Shown: positions 15,241-23,824 of the stretch, piece after piece
How positions within the stretch are numbered: the first letter of the stretch is position 1
How the letters are laid out: the number at the start of each line of letters is the position of its first letter
Translations under genes and position numbers: made by a program
The notes under the pieces: generated by a model
Told to the model about the DNA's origin: nothing
Database searches by the model: none
Seen by the model: the letters and a program-made list of their open reading frames with translations, nothing else
Source of the DNA: Anaerolineae bacterium
GTDB lineage: Bacteria; Chloroflexota; Anaerolineae; JAFGEY01
Assembly: GCA_016783145.1 (NCBI GenBank)
Contig: JADHXD010000043.1
Span: forward strand, 1 to 32,477
Reading direction: 5' to 3'
Length of the DNA: 32,477 nt

Positions 15241-15681
15241 ATGCCGACCGTCTACACCATCGGGTACAAGGGCAAACCGCTCAAGACCTTCATCAACCGA
15301 CTGCGTGACGCTGGCATAGACGCGGTGATCGATGTCCGCCTGCGGAACACATCCCACCTGGCGGGCTACACCAAGCGAGACGACCTGGCCTTTCTGCTGG
15401 AGGAGGGATTCCAGATCGCCTACGAGCACCGCCCGGAACTGGCCCCAACCCCAGAGATCTTGGATGCCTATCGTGAGCATGAGGACTGGGCGGTCTACGA
15501 ATCCCTCTTTGCGCCTCTGCTCGCGCAGCGGGCCGCGGGGCAAGTCGGCCGTGAGGTCTTGTCGCGCTACCGCGCCCCCTGTCTCCTGTGCTCGGAGCGT
15601 ACTGCCGAGCACTGTCACCGGCGCCTGGTTGCCGAGCACTGGGTCGAGGCCCTGCCGGAACTGCGCATCGTCCACTTGTGA
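15241..15681 (+). CDS. DUF488-family protein, second copy
   Basis: This 146-aa paralogue of the preceding gene reads YTIGYKGKPLKTFINRL, VIDVRLRNTSHLAGYTKRDDL, and the C-terminal CLLCSERTAEHCHRRLVAEH. The Asp-Val-Arg and Cys/His-Arg elements align with those of the first copy, but the middle is different (YEHRPELAPTPEILDAYRE). It is a divergent paralogue rather than a recent duplication, and the pair may act as a heterodimer. The ATG is 14 nt after the first copy's stop, with GGAGG 5 nt upstream. Confidence 0.85.
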   Translation: MPTVYTIGYKGKPLKTFINRLRDAGIDAVIDVRLRNTSHLAGYTKRDDLAFLLEEGFQIAYEHRPELAPTPEILDAYREHEDWAVYESLFAPLLAQRAAGQVGREVLSRYRAPCLLCSERTAEHCHRRLVAEHWVEALPELRIVHL

Positions 15682-15697
15682 GGATGGGAGGGTAGAA

Positions 15698-16426
15698 ATG
15701 CCATCTCAAGAGGTGCTCATCCTGGCGATGACCAAGATGCTCAGTGGCATCTGCACAGCGGGCATGACCCGGGAACCCGATCCCCTAACTGGCCTGCGCT
15801 GGGTTCGCCCCGTGCGCGAGTGGGGGTCGCTCTTGCCCGGCGATATGTCAGACACGAGTGGGCGCCTGCTCGAATGCTGTGACGTGGTCGAGCTGGATCT
15901 GCTCGCGCCTCGCCCCGACCCGCCTCACACCGAAGATTGGCTCACCGACTTTGTCCACCATCCCCCTCGGCGCCTGCGGCGCCTGGAGGGGGAAAAGCGT
16001 TCGGGTTTCTTTGCCAGATGCCTCGACCGCGCTCCCCAAGACGTGCTCGTTCACCACACACGGTCTCTGTGTCTGATCAAGCCGGAGCGCTTGAGCGCCC
16101 ATTTCCTGCTGGATGCCTATTCGGGCAAGTATCAGGCGCGCCTGGATTTTGCATTCAAGGGCCACGGCGACCCACCTCATTCCACGAGGGAAGACGATAT
16201 CTCCGTGACCGACGTCAAGTGGCGCGCCCTGGGCCGGACCTGGCTTTGTCAGACAGAGGGCCACCTGACCCTTGGGCACGAGGACCTCCACGAACGGCTC
16301 AACGCCGGTGCCATCTACCTGGCCTTGGGCTTGAGCCGTAGTTGGCAGGGTAAGCATTGGCTCCTCGTCGTCGGCGTGCACGTCGTACCCGACTATGAGG
16401 TGACGGTAGATCCAGAAAACCTGTAA
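15698..16426 (+). CDS. Probable dual-OB-domain protein of unknown function
   Basis: This 242-aa protein begins with EVLILAMTKMLSGICTAGM followed by GLRWVRPVREWG. The order 'report a record of use, then RWVRPV' is typical of proteins I know as dual-OB (DuOB) domain proteins, a nucleic-acid-binding-like fold. A long loop (about residues 95-130) is rich in Arg and acidic residues. The C-terminal part has HFLLDAYSGKYQARLDF and VKWRALGRTWL. There is no catalytic motif that I can name. ATG 15698, with GGGAGGG 6 nt upstream, lies 16 nt after the second DUF488 stop. The frame upstream of this ATG is antisense-like and unsupported. The assignment is by pattern and moderately certain. Confidence 0.6.
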   Translation: MPSQEVLILAMTKMLSGICTAGMTREPDPLTGLRWVRPVREWGSLLPGDMSDTSGRLLECCDVVELDLLAPRPDPPHTEDWLTDFVHHPPRRLRRLEGEKRSGFFARCLDRAPQDVLVHHTRSLCLIKPERLSAHFLLDAYSGKYQARLDFAFKGHGDPPHSTREDDISVTDVKWRALGRTWLCQTEGHLTLGHEDLHERLNAGAIYLALGLSRSWQGKHWLLVVGVHVVPDYEVTVDPENL

Positions 16427-16465
16427 AGATCCTCCGACCCAGGAGGCCCCCCCAGGGAGATCACC

Positions 16466-19400
16466 ATGGTCCACGATGTGCTCACAGAACTTGGCCTATA
16501 CGTGGAACAGGTCAGCCACCTCAGCGCAAATGATCGCAGTCGCCTGCTCAACTTTCTCCTGCGCTGGGACCACATCGAGACCCTCCACGCTTGCCTGGAC
16601 TCTCTCATTCCCACCAATCCGGGCCTGGTTTCCCTTCTCGATCTGCGGGTGCGCGCTTTTCTCGCCCAGGATCGTCCGGATCGCGCTCTCCCGGTCATGG
16701 AGGAACGGCTGCAATGGAGAACATCTCTTACGGCCCGTTCGCTGCTGGCCCAGGTTCACTTGGCCCTGGGCCAGGTGGAGACAGCCCACTCGATCGCCCT
16801 TGCTCTCGTTCAAGAACATCAAGATAGCATGATCGCCCTCGGGCTGCTGGGCGAGGTCGAGCTGGCACGGAACGACACAGCAGGTGCGCTCAGCGCCTAC
16901 CGCCGTCTGTACGAGCTGAACCCCAATAGCCGCTCCTACGTGCACGGCATGATCGCCATCTATCGGGCCCAGGACGATTGGGTGTCAGCCAGCGGCTATG
17001 CGGTGCGTCTGTTGAGCGCTGGGAGCGGGGAGAGACCGCTCTCTGTCACCCACTTGCGCTGGCTGCGCGACTACTTTCGGGCCAGCGGAGAAACACCTCG
17101 TGCCATCGAGCTCGCCGCAGAGATAGAGCATCGTCGCATCGCCGAACTGGACGAGCTGAAAGCCACGCTCGGAGGGGTCGACACAAAGCGGCAGGCCGCC
17201 AGATCGGAGCCGCGTCCTCGGGCGGGCAGCCCGCACTTGACGCGAGAGGCAGAACCGGATCCATCTATACTCACGTTCGACCACATCCCCGTCTCTGCAG
17301 AAGAGAGAACGCGGATCGCAAAAGCCGCACGTCGGCTGTTTGGTTTCGACTCACTCCTTCCCGGCCAGGTGGAAACGCTCGCCTGCGTGCTTCGAGGGGA
17401 GGACGTGCTGACCATTCTGCCCACCGGCGGCGGCAAGTCGCTCTGCTACCAGCTCCCCGCCCTGATGGCCGAGCAGGGCACGACGCTGGTGATCTCACCC
17501 CTCATCGCCCTGATGAAAGACCAGCTTGACTCACTGCCCGGGGCGCTGCGTTCTCAGGCAACGACCATCAACAGCAGCCTGGAGTGGGAAGAGCTCCAGC
17601 GCCAGCTCGAACGAGCCTCCAGGGGAGCCTACCGGCTGGTCTATGCCGCCCCGGAGCGACTGCGTCAGCCCCCGTTCCTGCACGCGCTGCGACGTGCGGG
17701 CATCAGCCGCCTGGTGGTCGACGAAGCACACTGCGTGAGCGCCTGGGGACACGACTTCCGACCCGACTATCTCGTCATCGGGCAGGCTCGGCGAGCGCTG
17801 GGCAACCCGCCGCTGCTGGCCATGACGGCGACCGCACCGCCCCGTGTGCGACGCGACATCGCACGGCATCTGGGCAACCCCGAGAGCGCGTCTTTCCACC
17901 CAGCCCAGGGTGGCGCCACGCAGGACATACGCATCGTCGCTGGGGACGTAACTCGCCTCAACCTGCAACTGGAGGTCTTTCACGCCCGCAGTGCCGACGA
18001 CAAACTCCGCTACCTGGTAGCCTTTTGCGAGGCAGAGCAGGGGAACGGCATCGTCTACGCCGGTACGCGTGCCCGCTGCGAGGAGCTGTCCGCACTGCTG
18101 CGCAGACACGGCGTTGATGCCGAAACCTACCACGCAGGCATCGCCGATCGGGCCACCACCCAAGACAACTTTATGTCCGGCCATACCCGCGTTGTGGTGG
18201 CGACAGTCGCTTTTGGCCTGGGCATCGACAAGCCCGACATCCGTTTCATCGTTCACTTTGTCCCTCCCCCGTCCCTGGAAGCTTACTATCAGGAGGCTGG
18301 ACGGGCTGGACGCGACGGGCTGCCCGCTCGCTGCCTGCTGATGTTCGCACCCTCGGATCGCGCGACCCTGACCCGCCACGTACGCCAAGATGCGATGCCG
18401 ATCGAGTTCCTGCGTGCGACGTATGCGGCAGTGAGAACCCGCCTTGGGGGCGCCTCATCTGGCCTGCTTGCCGCGGAGGACCTGGAGCGCGACCTGCGGT
18501 CAGACGGCACCCGCATCCGCGTGGCGCTGAGCCTGCTCGAGGAAGCGGGGCTTTTGCGGCGAGGCCCAGATCTACCTCGTGCCGCCGTGGTCTGCTTGAG
18601 AGTCGCCCAGGCGCCGGATTCGGAGCCCAGCCTGGCCGCCTTTTGCCGGGCAGCGCGTCTACGCCCCCGGCAGCCACTTGAGGTGGATTTGGCCGAGACA
18701 GCACGACAGGCCGGGCTGCCCGTTGCAGACATCGAAGGATGTGTGCTCGACTGGGCGGAGTCGGGCTGGCTGGACTATCGGCCGGTGGGGCGTGGTCTGC
18801 TCCTGGAGTTTCTCCCGCTGCCGGCAGACGTCGCCGAGCGCATGGTCGCCTTGCTGGAACGCTACAGCGCCATCCAGGGCCAGCGCGTGGACGAAATCGC
18901 TGCCTTCGTCCACACGCGGCTTTGCCGTCACGGCCACATCAATGCCTATCTGGGCGGCCGCGTCATCGAAGCCTGCCAGGCCTGTGACAACTGCATCGAA
19001 ATCGGATCGCCACCCGACACGGACCTGCCCGATGAACGGGAGCAGTGGCTCACCGTCTTGCGCTGCGTAGCCGACAGCCCGTGGAGCTGGGGGAAAGGCA
19101 CCTTGGTGCGCATCCTGCGCGGAGATGGCGGCGCGCGTGTGGGATCAAAGGACCTGCGCCCGCAGGCTCGCACGAATGCCAGCTTCGGCGCACTGGCATT
19201 CCGCTCCGCTGGAGCGGTCGAGCGCATGCTCGACCGCATGGAGAACGAGGGACTCTTGCACGCGCGGAGGCTCGAACACGGCGGGATCGTCCTCGATCTC
19301 ACGTCAGCGGGTCGCGCAGTGCTTCAAGACCCCTCCGGCTTGGAGCAGCGGATCGGTCGCAAAGCAGAGCTAGAACCAGAGCCGCACGACCCATCGGCGG

Positions 19401-19648
19401 ACGGGGAGCCACTTGAGGTGGATGAGACCTTGTTCCAGACCTTGCGTGAGTGGCGTCTGGAGCGGGCCCGAGCGCAAAAGGTGCCGCCGTACGCGGTCCT
19501 CCACGACAGCCACCTGCGCGCCATCGCCGTGCAAAAGCCTGTCACGCTAGAGTCCCTGGCCAAGCTACCGGGCATCGGACCAAAAAGATTGGAGAGATAC
19601 GGGGACGAGTTGATCGCTCTGGTGCGGAAGGCACAGAAAGGGAGATGA
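16466..19648 (+). CDS. RecQ-family DNA helicase with N-terminal TPR-like region and HRDC
   Basis: At 1060 aa it is far longer than the usual 600-700 aa RecQ. Residues 1-230 are helical with TPR-like repeats (for example around 60-190, ALPVMEERLQ and GALSAYRRLYELNP), then a charged linker. Residues 285-640 hold the helicase core: Walker A PTGGGKS (319-325), SPLIALMKDQ, DEAH (419-422) in VVDEAHCVSAWGHDFRP, and the C-lobe with VVVATVAFGLGIDKPDIRFIVH. A zinc-binding Cys set ending EACQACDNC lies near residues 820-842, then a winged-helix region. An HRDC domain is at about 985-1055, ending LPGIGPKRLERYG. It is a 3'-5' helicase by family. ATG 16466 has GGGAG 7 nt upstream, and its stop is 1 nt from the next start. 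Confidence 0.93.
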   Translation: MVHDVLTELGLYVEQVSHLSANDRSRLLNFLLRWDHIETLHACLDSLIPTNPGLVSLLDLRVRAFLAQDRPDRALPVMEERLQWRTSLTARSLLAQVHLALGQVETAHSIALALVQEHQDSMIALGLLGEVELARNDTAGALSAYRRLYELNPNSRSYVHGMIAIYRAQDDWVSASGYAVRLLSAGSGERPLSVTHLRWLRDYFRASGETPRAIELAAEIEHRRIAELDELKATLGGVDTKRQAARSEPRPRAGSPHLTREAEPDPSILTFDHIPVSAEERTRIAKAARRLFGFDSLLPGQVETLACVLRGEDVLTILPTGGGKSLCYQLPALMAEQGTTLVISPLIALMKDQLDSLPGALRSQATTINSSLEWEELQRQLERASRGAYRLVYAAPERLRQPPFLHALRRAGISRLVVDEAHCVSAWGHDFRPDYLVIGQARRALGNPPLLAMTATAPPRVRRDIARHLGNPESASFHPAQGGATQDIRIVAGDVTRLNLQLEVFHARSADDKLRYLVAFCEAEQGNGIVYAGTRARCEELSALLRRHGVDAETYHAGIADRATTQDNFMSGHTRVVVATVAFGLGIDKPDIRFIVHFVPPPSLEAYYQEAGRAGRDGLPARCLLMFAPSDRATLTRHVRQDAMPIEFLRATYAAVRTRLGGASSGLLAAEDLERDLRSDGTRIRVALSLLEEAGLLRRGPDLPRAAVVCLRVAQAPDSEPSLAAFCRAARLRPRQPLEVDLAETARQAGLPVADIEGCVLDWAESGWLDYRPVGRGLLLEFLPLPADVAERMVALLERYSAIQGQRVDEIAAFVHTRLCRHGHINAYLGGRVIEACQACDNCIEIGSPPDTDLPDEREQWLTVLRCVADSPWSWGKGTLVRILRGDGGARVGSKDLRPQARTNASFGALAFRSAGAVERMLDRMENEGLLHARRLEHGGIVLDLTSAGRAVLQDPSGLEQRIGRKAELEPEPHDPSADGEPLEVDETLFQTLREWRLERARAQKVPPYAVLHDSHLRAIAVQKPVTLESLAKLPGIGPKRLERYGDELIALVRKAQKGR

Positions 19649-19649
19649 C

Positions 19650-20153
19650 GTGAACGCACACCAAGCCATCCTGTCACAGTACCAGGCGGCACTGGCAATG
19701 CTCAGGCAGGCGATTGAGAAGTGCCCAACCTCGCTGTGGAGCGACACCGCCGCCAGAAACCGCTACTGGCACATCGCCTATCACGCGCTCTTTTACACGC
19801 ACCTGTATGCCCACACCCGCGGTGAAGAGTTCGAGCCCTGGGAGCACCACAGAGCAGAGTACGAGTTCCTCGGCCCAAAGCCCTGGCCCCCACACGACGA
19901 GCCTGCGATCGGGGAACCGTACGGCAAGGGTGAGGTCCTGGCCTTCGTTGAAGTCTGCCAGGGATACATCGAGGTCCAGGTGCCCCCGTTGGACCTGGAG
20001 GCCAGCTCTGGGTTTTCCTGGCTGCCCGTTGACAAGCTCGAGCTTCAGTTCTACAACATCCGCCACTTGCAGCATCACATCGGGCAGCTTCTGGATCGCC
20101 TGCGGACGAGAGCCGGTATCGGCGTGAGTTGGATCTCGCACGGGCAGTCCTGA
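19650..20153 (+). CDS. DinB-like four-helix metal-binding protein
   Basis: This 167-aa protein of the DinB/DUF664-type superfamily has a four-helix bundle with three metal-binding His residues. Candidates are the cluster HIAYHALFYTHLY (His41, His45, His51) and the C-terminal RHLQHHIGQL (around 137-146). Some relatives are thiol-dependent transferases or are induced by DNA damage. The start is GTG 19650, 1 nt after the RecQ stop, with AAAGGGAG 5 nt upstream, so it is translationally coupled to the helicase. Its role in that unit is unknown. Confidence 0.72.
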   Translation: MNAHQAILSQYQAALAMLRQAIEKCPTSLWSDTAARNRYWHIAYHALFYTHLYAHTRGEEFEPWEHHRAEYEFLGPKPWPPHDEPAIGEPYGKGEVLAFVEVCQGYIEVQVPPLDLEASSGFSWLPVDKLELQFYNIRHLQHHIGQLLDRLRTRAGIGVSWISHGQS

Positions 20154-20193
20154 CGTTTGCAAGCGATCGAACAGTCGCTTGGAGGACCAAAAC

Positions 20194-21180
20194 ATGCTTC
20201 CTGTCATTGCCATCACCATCGGGGATCCAGCCGGGGTAGGACCAGAGGTCACGGTCAAGGCATTGGCCCAGCGCAAAGTGTGGGACTGCTGCCGGCCGCT
20301 CATCGTGGGCGACGCCGGTGTGCTGGCGGGCACTATCGCGCTGCTCGGCAGCGACCTGTCGATGCATACCATCTCCAGCCCCGCTGACGCACAGTTCAAC
20401 CCCAACTCGCCAGACGTCCTCGACCTGTCGAACGTCGATGCTGCGGCGCTGCAGCCTGGGCAGGTCTCTGCAGACGCGGGCAAGGCATCGGTGGAGTACA
20501 TCCGGCGAGCGGTGGAGCTGGTCCAGGCCGGGCAGGCAGATGCCATCGCCACCGGGCCGATCAACAAGGCCGCGCTCAAGGCAGCGAACATCCCGTACAT
20601 TGGCCATACCGAACTGCTGGCGGCACTGCTGGACGAGCAGCGGGTGACCACCATGCTGGCGACGGTAGGCCTGCGTGTGGTGCACGTGACGCGCCACGTG
20701 CCGCTGGCAAAAGTGGCATCCCTCATCACCCGGGAACGCGTGCTGGAGACGATCCGCCTCACCGACGCCGGGCTGCGGCAGATGGGCATCGCTCGCCCGC
20801 ACATCGCCGTCGCCGCACTGAACCCGCACGGGGGCGACGAGGGGCTGATGGGCCGGGAAGAGATCGACGCCATCGGCCCGGCAGTCGAGGCTGCGCGTGC
20901 CGAGGGCATGGACGCGGCAGGACCGATCCCCGCTGACTCTGTCTTTTTCAGGGCGATCCGCGGTGAGTTTGACGTCGTGGTGGCCATGTACCACGACCAG
21001 GGGCACATCCCGATCAAGACGCACGGTTTTGAGCAGAGCGTGACGGTGACCCTGGGGCTGCCTGTCGTGCGCACCTCAGTCGATCATGGAACCGCTTTCG
21101 ACATTGCCTGGCAGGGCATCGCCGACGAAGAGAGCATGGTGGAGGCGATCTGCCTGGCGGCGCAGCTCGTCGGGGGCTAG
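20194..21180 (+). CDS. PdxA-family 4-phospho sugar-acid dehydrogenase
   Basis: This 328-aa NAD-dependent, metal-requiring dehydrogenase has ITIGDPAGVGPEVTVKAL at the N-terminus, ATGPINKAALKAANIPYIGHTELLA, NPHGGDEG and MYHDQGHIPIK, with the metal His residues intact. PdxA makes vitamin B6, but PdxA2 paralogues oxidise 4-phospho-D-threonate or -erythronate in sugar-acid catabolism. Neighbouring URO-D-like, GH4 and KDPG-aldolase genes favour the PdxA2 role, although the kinase expected for that pathway is not seen here. ATG 20194 has GGAGG 8 nt upstream; the in-frame TTG 15 nt earlier is inside the ribosome site region. Confidence 0.85.
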   Translation: MLPVIAITIGDPAGVGPEVTVKALAQRKVWDCCRPLIVGDAGVLAGTIALLGSDLSMHTISSPADAQFNPNSPDVLDLSNVDAAALQPGQVSADAGKASVEYIRRAVELVQAGQADAIATGPINKAALKAANIPYIGHTELLAALLDEQRVTTMLATVGLRVVHVTRHVPLAKVASLITRERVLETIRLTDAGLRQMGIARPHIAVAALNPHGGDEGLMGREEIDAIGPAVEAARAEGMDAAGPIPADSVFFRAIRGEFDVVVAMYHDQGHIPIKTHGFEQSVTVTLGLPVVRTSVDHGTAFDIAWQGIADEESMVEAICLAAQLVGG

Positions 21181-21241
21181 GGGCGACGCACACCTCCCCG
21201 AGAGGTAGAAGCTGTCTCGAGTGGACAAGGAGTGGATACTT

Positions 21242-22336
21242 GTGAACCATCGCGAGCGTTTTGTGCGAACACTGACCGGAAAGCCGGTCGATCGGGTGCC
21301 CTTTATCAAGGTGTTCGGTGGGACAAACCACATCCTCCCTGCGTGGGAAGACGAATACCCGGGCATTGGCCAGTGCATTGACCAGGTGCTGCAGTTTGAG
21401 GGGGTGTACAGAGGATGGGACTGCATGCCGGTCAATGTGGACCTTTCGCGGCTCGGAGAGCCCGTGGTCCTGGAAGAGGACGATACACGGCGGATCACGA
21501 GGCGGTCGGACGGGTTGGTTGAGGTCAGGACCAAGACAGGAGACTATCACCGTCGAACCCTCGAATGGCCGGTCAAATGCAGAGAGGACTGGGAGCGGAT
21601 CAAGGGGGAGCATCTTCAGGCAGACGATCCTGGGCGTTTCCCAGAGGACTGGGATGAGCATGTAAGGGCCTATCGCGAGCGCGACTATCCCCTTCAGCTC
21701 ACACACGGCGGCGTCTACGGCTTTGCCAGGAACCTTATGGGCGACCAGAACCTCGGCTATGCGTTCTATGACGACCCCGAGTTGGTCCACGACATCATGG
21801 ACTCGTACACCGAGATGGCCATCCAGATCTGGAGCAAGATCGCTGCGGATGTGGACTGCGATCTCGTAGAGTGTTGGGAAGATATGGCATCCAAGAACGG
21901 CTCTCTGATCTCACCCAAGACCTTTCGTGAGTTCATGCGGCCCAACTATCAGCGGATCGCAAGCTTTGCGCACGAGCACGGCATCGAGATCATCCTGGTC
22001 GACACGGACGGGTACATCATGGATTTGACCCCGCTGATGTTGGAGGCTGGGGTCACCGCGCTCTACCCCTATGAGGTCGGGGCGGGCAATGACGTGGCGG
22101 CGGCTCTGGACCAATTCCCCCAGCTTGGCGTCATAGGTGGCCTGGAAAAGAATGTCATGGCAAAGGGCGTGGCCGAAATGGACTCAGAGATCGAAAAGGC
22201 ACGCCGGCTGATCCTCAAGGGCCGGTTCATCCCAGGTCCGGATCACTTTGTGCTATCGAACGTGTTATTCGCCAACTATCGCTACTTTATGGGTCGTTTG
22301 CGGGAAGTGATCATGTCGACAAAGCCGGAGGTCTAG
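21242..22336 (+). CDS. Uroporphyrinogen-decarboxylase-family protein
   Basis: This 364-aa TIM-barrel protein of the URO-D superfamily begins VNHRERFVRTLTGKPVDRVPF, the standard opening of the non-haem MtaA/CmuA-like branch. The C-terminal half contains VDCDLVECWEDMASKNGSLISP and ILVDTDGYIMDL. Such members are methyltransferases or of unknown function and often occur in carbohydrate-utilisation loci. I use GTG 21242 because AAGGAG lies about 8-9 nt upstream and the homology starts there; GTG 21221 would add seven residues. The gene lies between PdxA-like and GH4 genes, 64 bp before the latter. The reaction cannot be predicted. Confidence 0.82.
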   Translation: MNHRERFVRTLTGKPVDRVPFIKVFGGTNHILPAWEDEYPGIGQCIDQVLQFEGVYRGWDCMPVNVDLSRLGEPVVLEEDDTRRITRRSDGLVEVRTKTGDYHRRTLEWPVKCREDWERIKGEHLQADDPGRFPEDWDEHVRAYRERDYPLQLTHGGVYGFARNLMGDQNLGYAFYDDPELVHDIMDSYTEMAIQIWSKIAADVDCDLVECWEDMASKNGSLISPKTFREFMRPNYQRIASFAHEHGIEIILVDTDGYIMDLTPLMLEAGVTALYPYEVGAGNDVAAALDQFPQLGVIGGLEKNVMAKGVAEMDSEIEKARRLILKGRFIPGPDHFVLSNVLFANYRYFMGRLREVIMSTKPEV

Positions 22337-22399
22337 CCTACACGGCAGGCCGCCGTCCTTTTCCACAGCGGGGAACCTGGACAGCTCAGAGGAGTGACT

Positions 22400-23722
22400 A
22401 TGCCAGTCAAAATCACCGTCATCGGCGGCGGGAGCAGCACCTTTGTGCCACAATTGATGCGTCTCTTTGTCGGTTCGGACATGCTTCGAGGCAGCACCAT
22501 CACCTTGATGGACATCGATGCCCATCGTCTGGAGGTGATGGACCGACTGTGCAGCATCCTGGTGGAAAGGGAGGGGGCCGACCTCCGGATCGAGAGTACG
22601 ACGGACCGGCGGGCATCTTTGGTCGGTGCCGACTTTGTGATCGCGGCCATTTCCGTGGGCGGGATGGACGCCTGGGAAAGGGACATCGAGATCCCGGCCA
22701 AGTATGGTCTCTACATGGCGATCGGCGATTCCGTCGGGCCGGGCGGGATCATGCGCGCCTTCCGGCACATCCCGGCCCTGGTCGACGTCGCTCGGGACGT
22801 GAGCGAGGTCGCACCTGAAGCCTGGGTGTTCAACTATTCGAACCCCGTGACCTCGATCGTCACCGCCCTGCGACGCTGCCTGCCCGAGGTCAAGTCCGTG
22901 GGAATGTGTACCTGTCCTTCGATCATCCGCCGACCGCGCTACATGGCGGAATGGGCAGGTGTCGATCCCAAAGAGATCGTCGTCCCGGCGCCAGCAGCCG
23001 GCCTGAACCACTGTTCCTTTATGCTCGATGTGCGCCTGCAAGACGGGCGCTCCGCCTTTCCCCTGATGCTAGAACGAGCCCTGCCCCCGGTCATTCGCTG
23101 GGGGCTGGAGACATACGGAGTGCTTCCCTACTGCTGGAGCCACGTCACAGAGTTCTTTCCTGCGCTGAGCCAATTGGTGGAGTCCTACCGGGGCAGGCTG
23201 CAGGGCCTGGAGATGCAATACGGACTTCACGTACACGATATGGAGCACGAGCGGGCACGCGGCATAAAGTGGGAGCGACTGGTGCAGGCGTGGACCAGCG
23301 GGCAGGAACGAGATGTCACCCTGAACGTGCTTCCGAGCGCGGAGGCCATCGAAGTGGTCGAGGTCATGGAGGCACTGCTCGCCAACGGCCACGCTCTGCA
23401 CGGACTGAACGTGCCCAACCAGGGCGCGATCGACAATCTGCCCGCCGACGCAGTGGTGGAGGTCACTTCCCTCGTGGACGGGTATGGGGTACGACCAGTG
23501 CACGTCGGCGCCCTGCCCGAGCCCCTGGCGGCGACCCTGAAGAGTCACATCGCCGCCCAAAAGCTCACCGCCGAGGCGGCACTCACTGGAGACTACAAGA
23601 CGGCCCTGCAGGCGTTCATGCAGGACCCGCAGTCACAGGCGCGCCTGTCGATGGATGACATCGAGAAGCTGCTGCATGAGATGCTGTGTGCACACGCCGA
23701 GCACCTGCCTCGGTTCGCTTGA
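22400..23722 (+). CDS. Glycoside hydrolase family 4 (NAD- and metal-dependent)
   Basis: This 440-aa protein belongs to GH4, which cleaves glycosides by an oxidation-elimination mechanism using NAD+ and a divalent metal. Seen are the NAD site VIGGGSSTFVPQL (8-20), NYSNPV (145-150), and GLNH (201-204) with the metal His. The sub-family motif, normally CHxV or CxxP, is CTCP here (170-173), so the metal Cys170 is kept but the following residue differs. That leaves the substrate (glucuronide, galacturonide or a phospho-glycoside) open. A KDPG aldolase downstream suggests uronate or sugar-acid products. ATG 22400 has AGAGGAG 5 nt upstream. Confidence 0.88.
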   Translation: MPVKITVIGGGSSTFVPQLMRLFVGSDMLRGSTITLMDIDAHRLEVMDRLCSILVEREGADLRIESTTDRRASLVGADFVIAAISVGGMDAWERDIEIPAKYGLYMAIGDSVGPGGIMRAFRHIPALVDVARDVSEVAPEAWVFNYSNPVTSIVTALRRCLPEVKSVGMCTCPSIIRRPRYMAEWAGVDPKEIVVPAPAAGLNHCSFMLDVRLQDGRSAFPLMLERALPPVIRWGLETYGVLPYCWSHVTEFFPALSQLVESYRGRLQGLEMQYGLHVHDMEHERARGIKWERLVQAWTSGQERDVTLNVLPSAEAIEVVEVMEALLANGHALHGLNVPNQGAIDNLPADAVVEVTSLVDGYGVRPVHVGALPEPLAATLKSHIAAQKLTAEAALTGDYKTALQAFMQDPQSQARLSMDDIEKLLHEMLCAHAEHLPRFA

Positions 23723-23824
23723 ACGGCGGTGGTTGGCTACCCCCCTCACATGACTGCCTCCATCATCTATGCGTCGTAGGGCGCTCGTTGCACCCCATAC
23801 GGAGTGGGGAAAGAGGAGGATCTA

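Noticed and set aside
19674-21074. 466-codon open frame on the minus strand across the DinB-like and PdxA-family genes
   Set aside because: Both plus-strand genes are clear family members with ribosome sites. The antisense frame is a GC-driven shadow with no recognisable domain.
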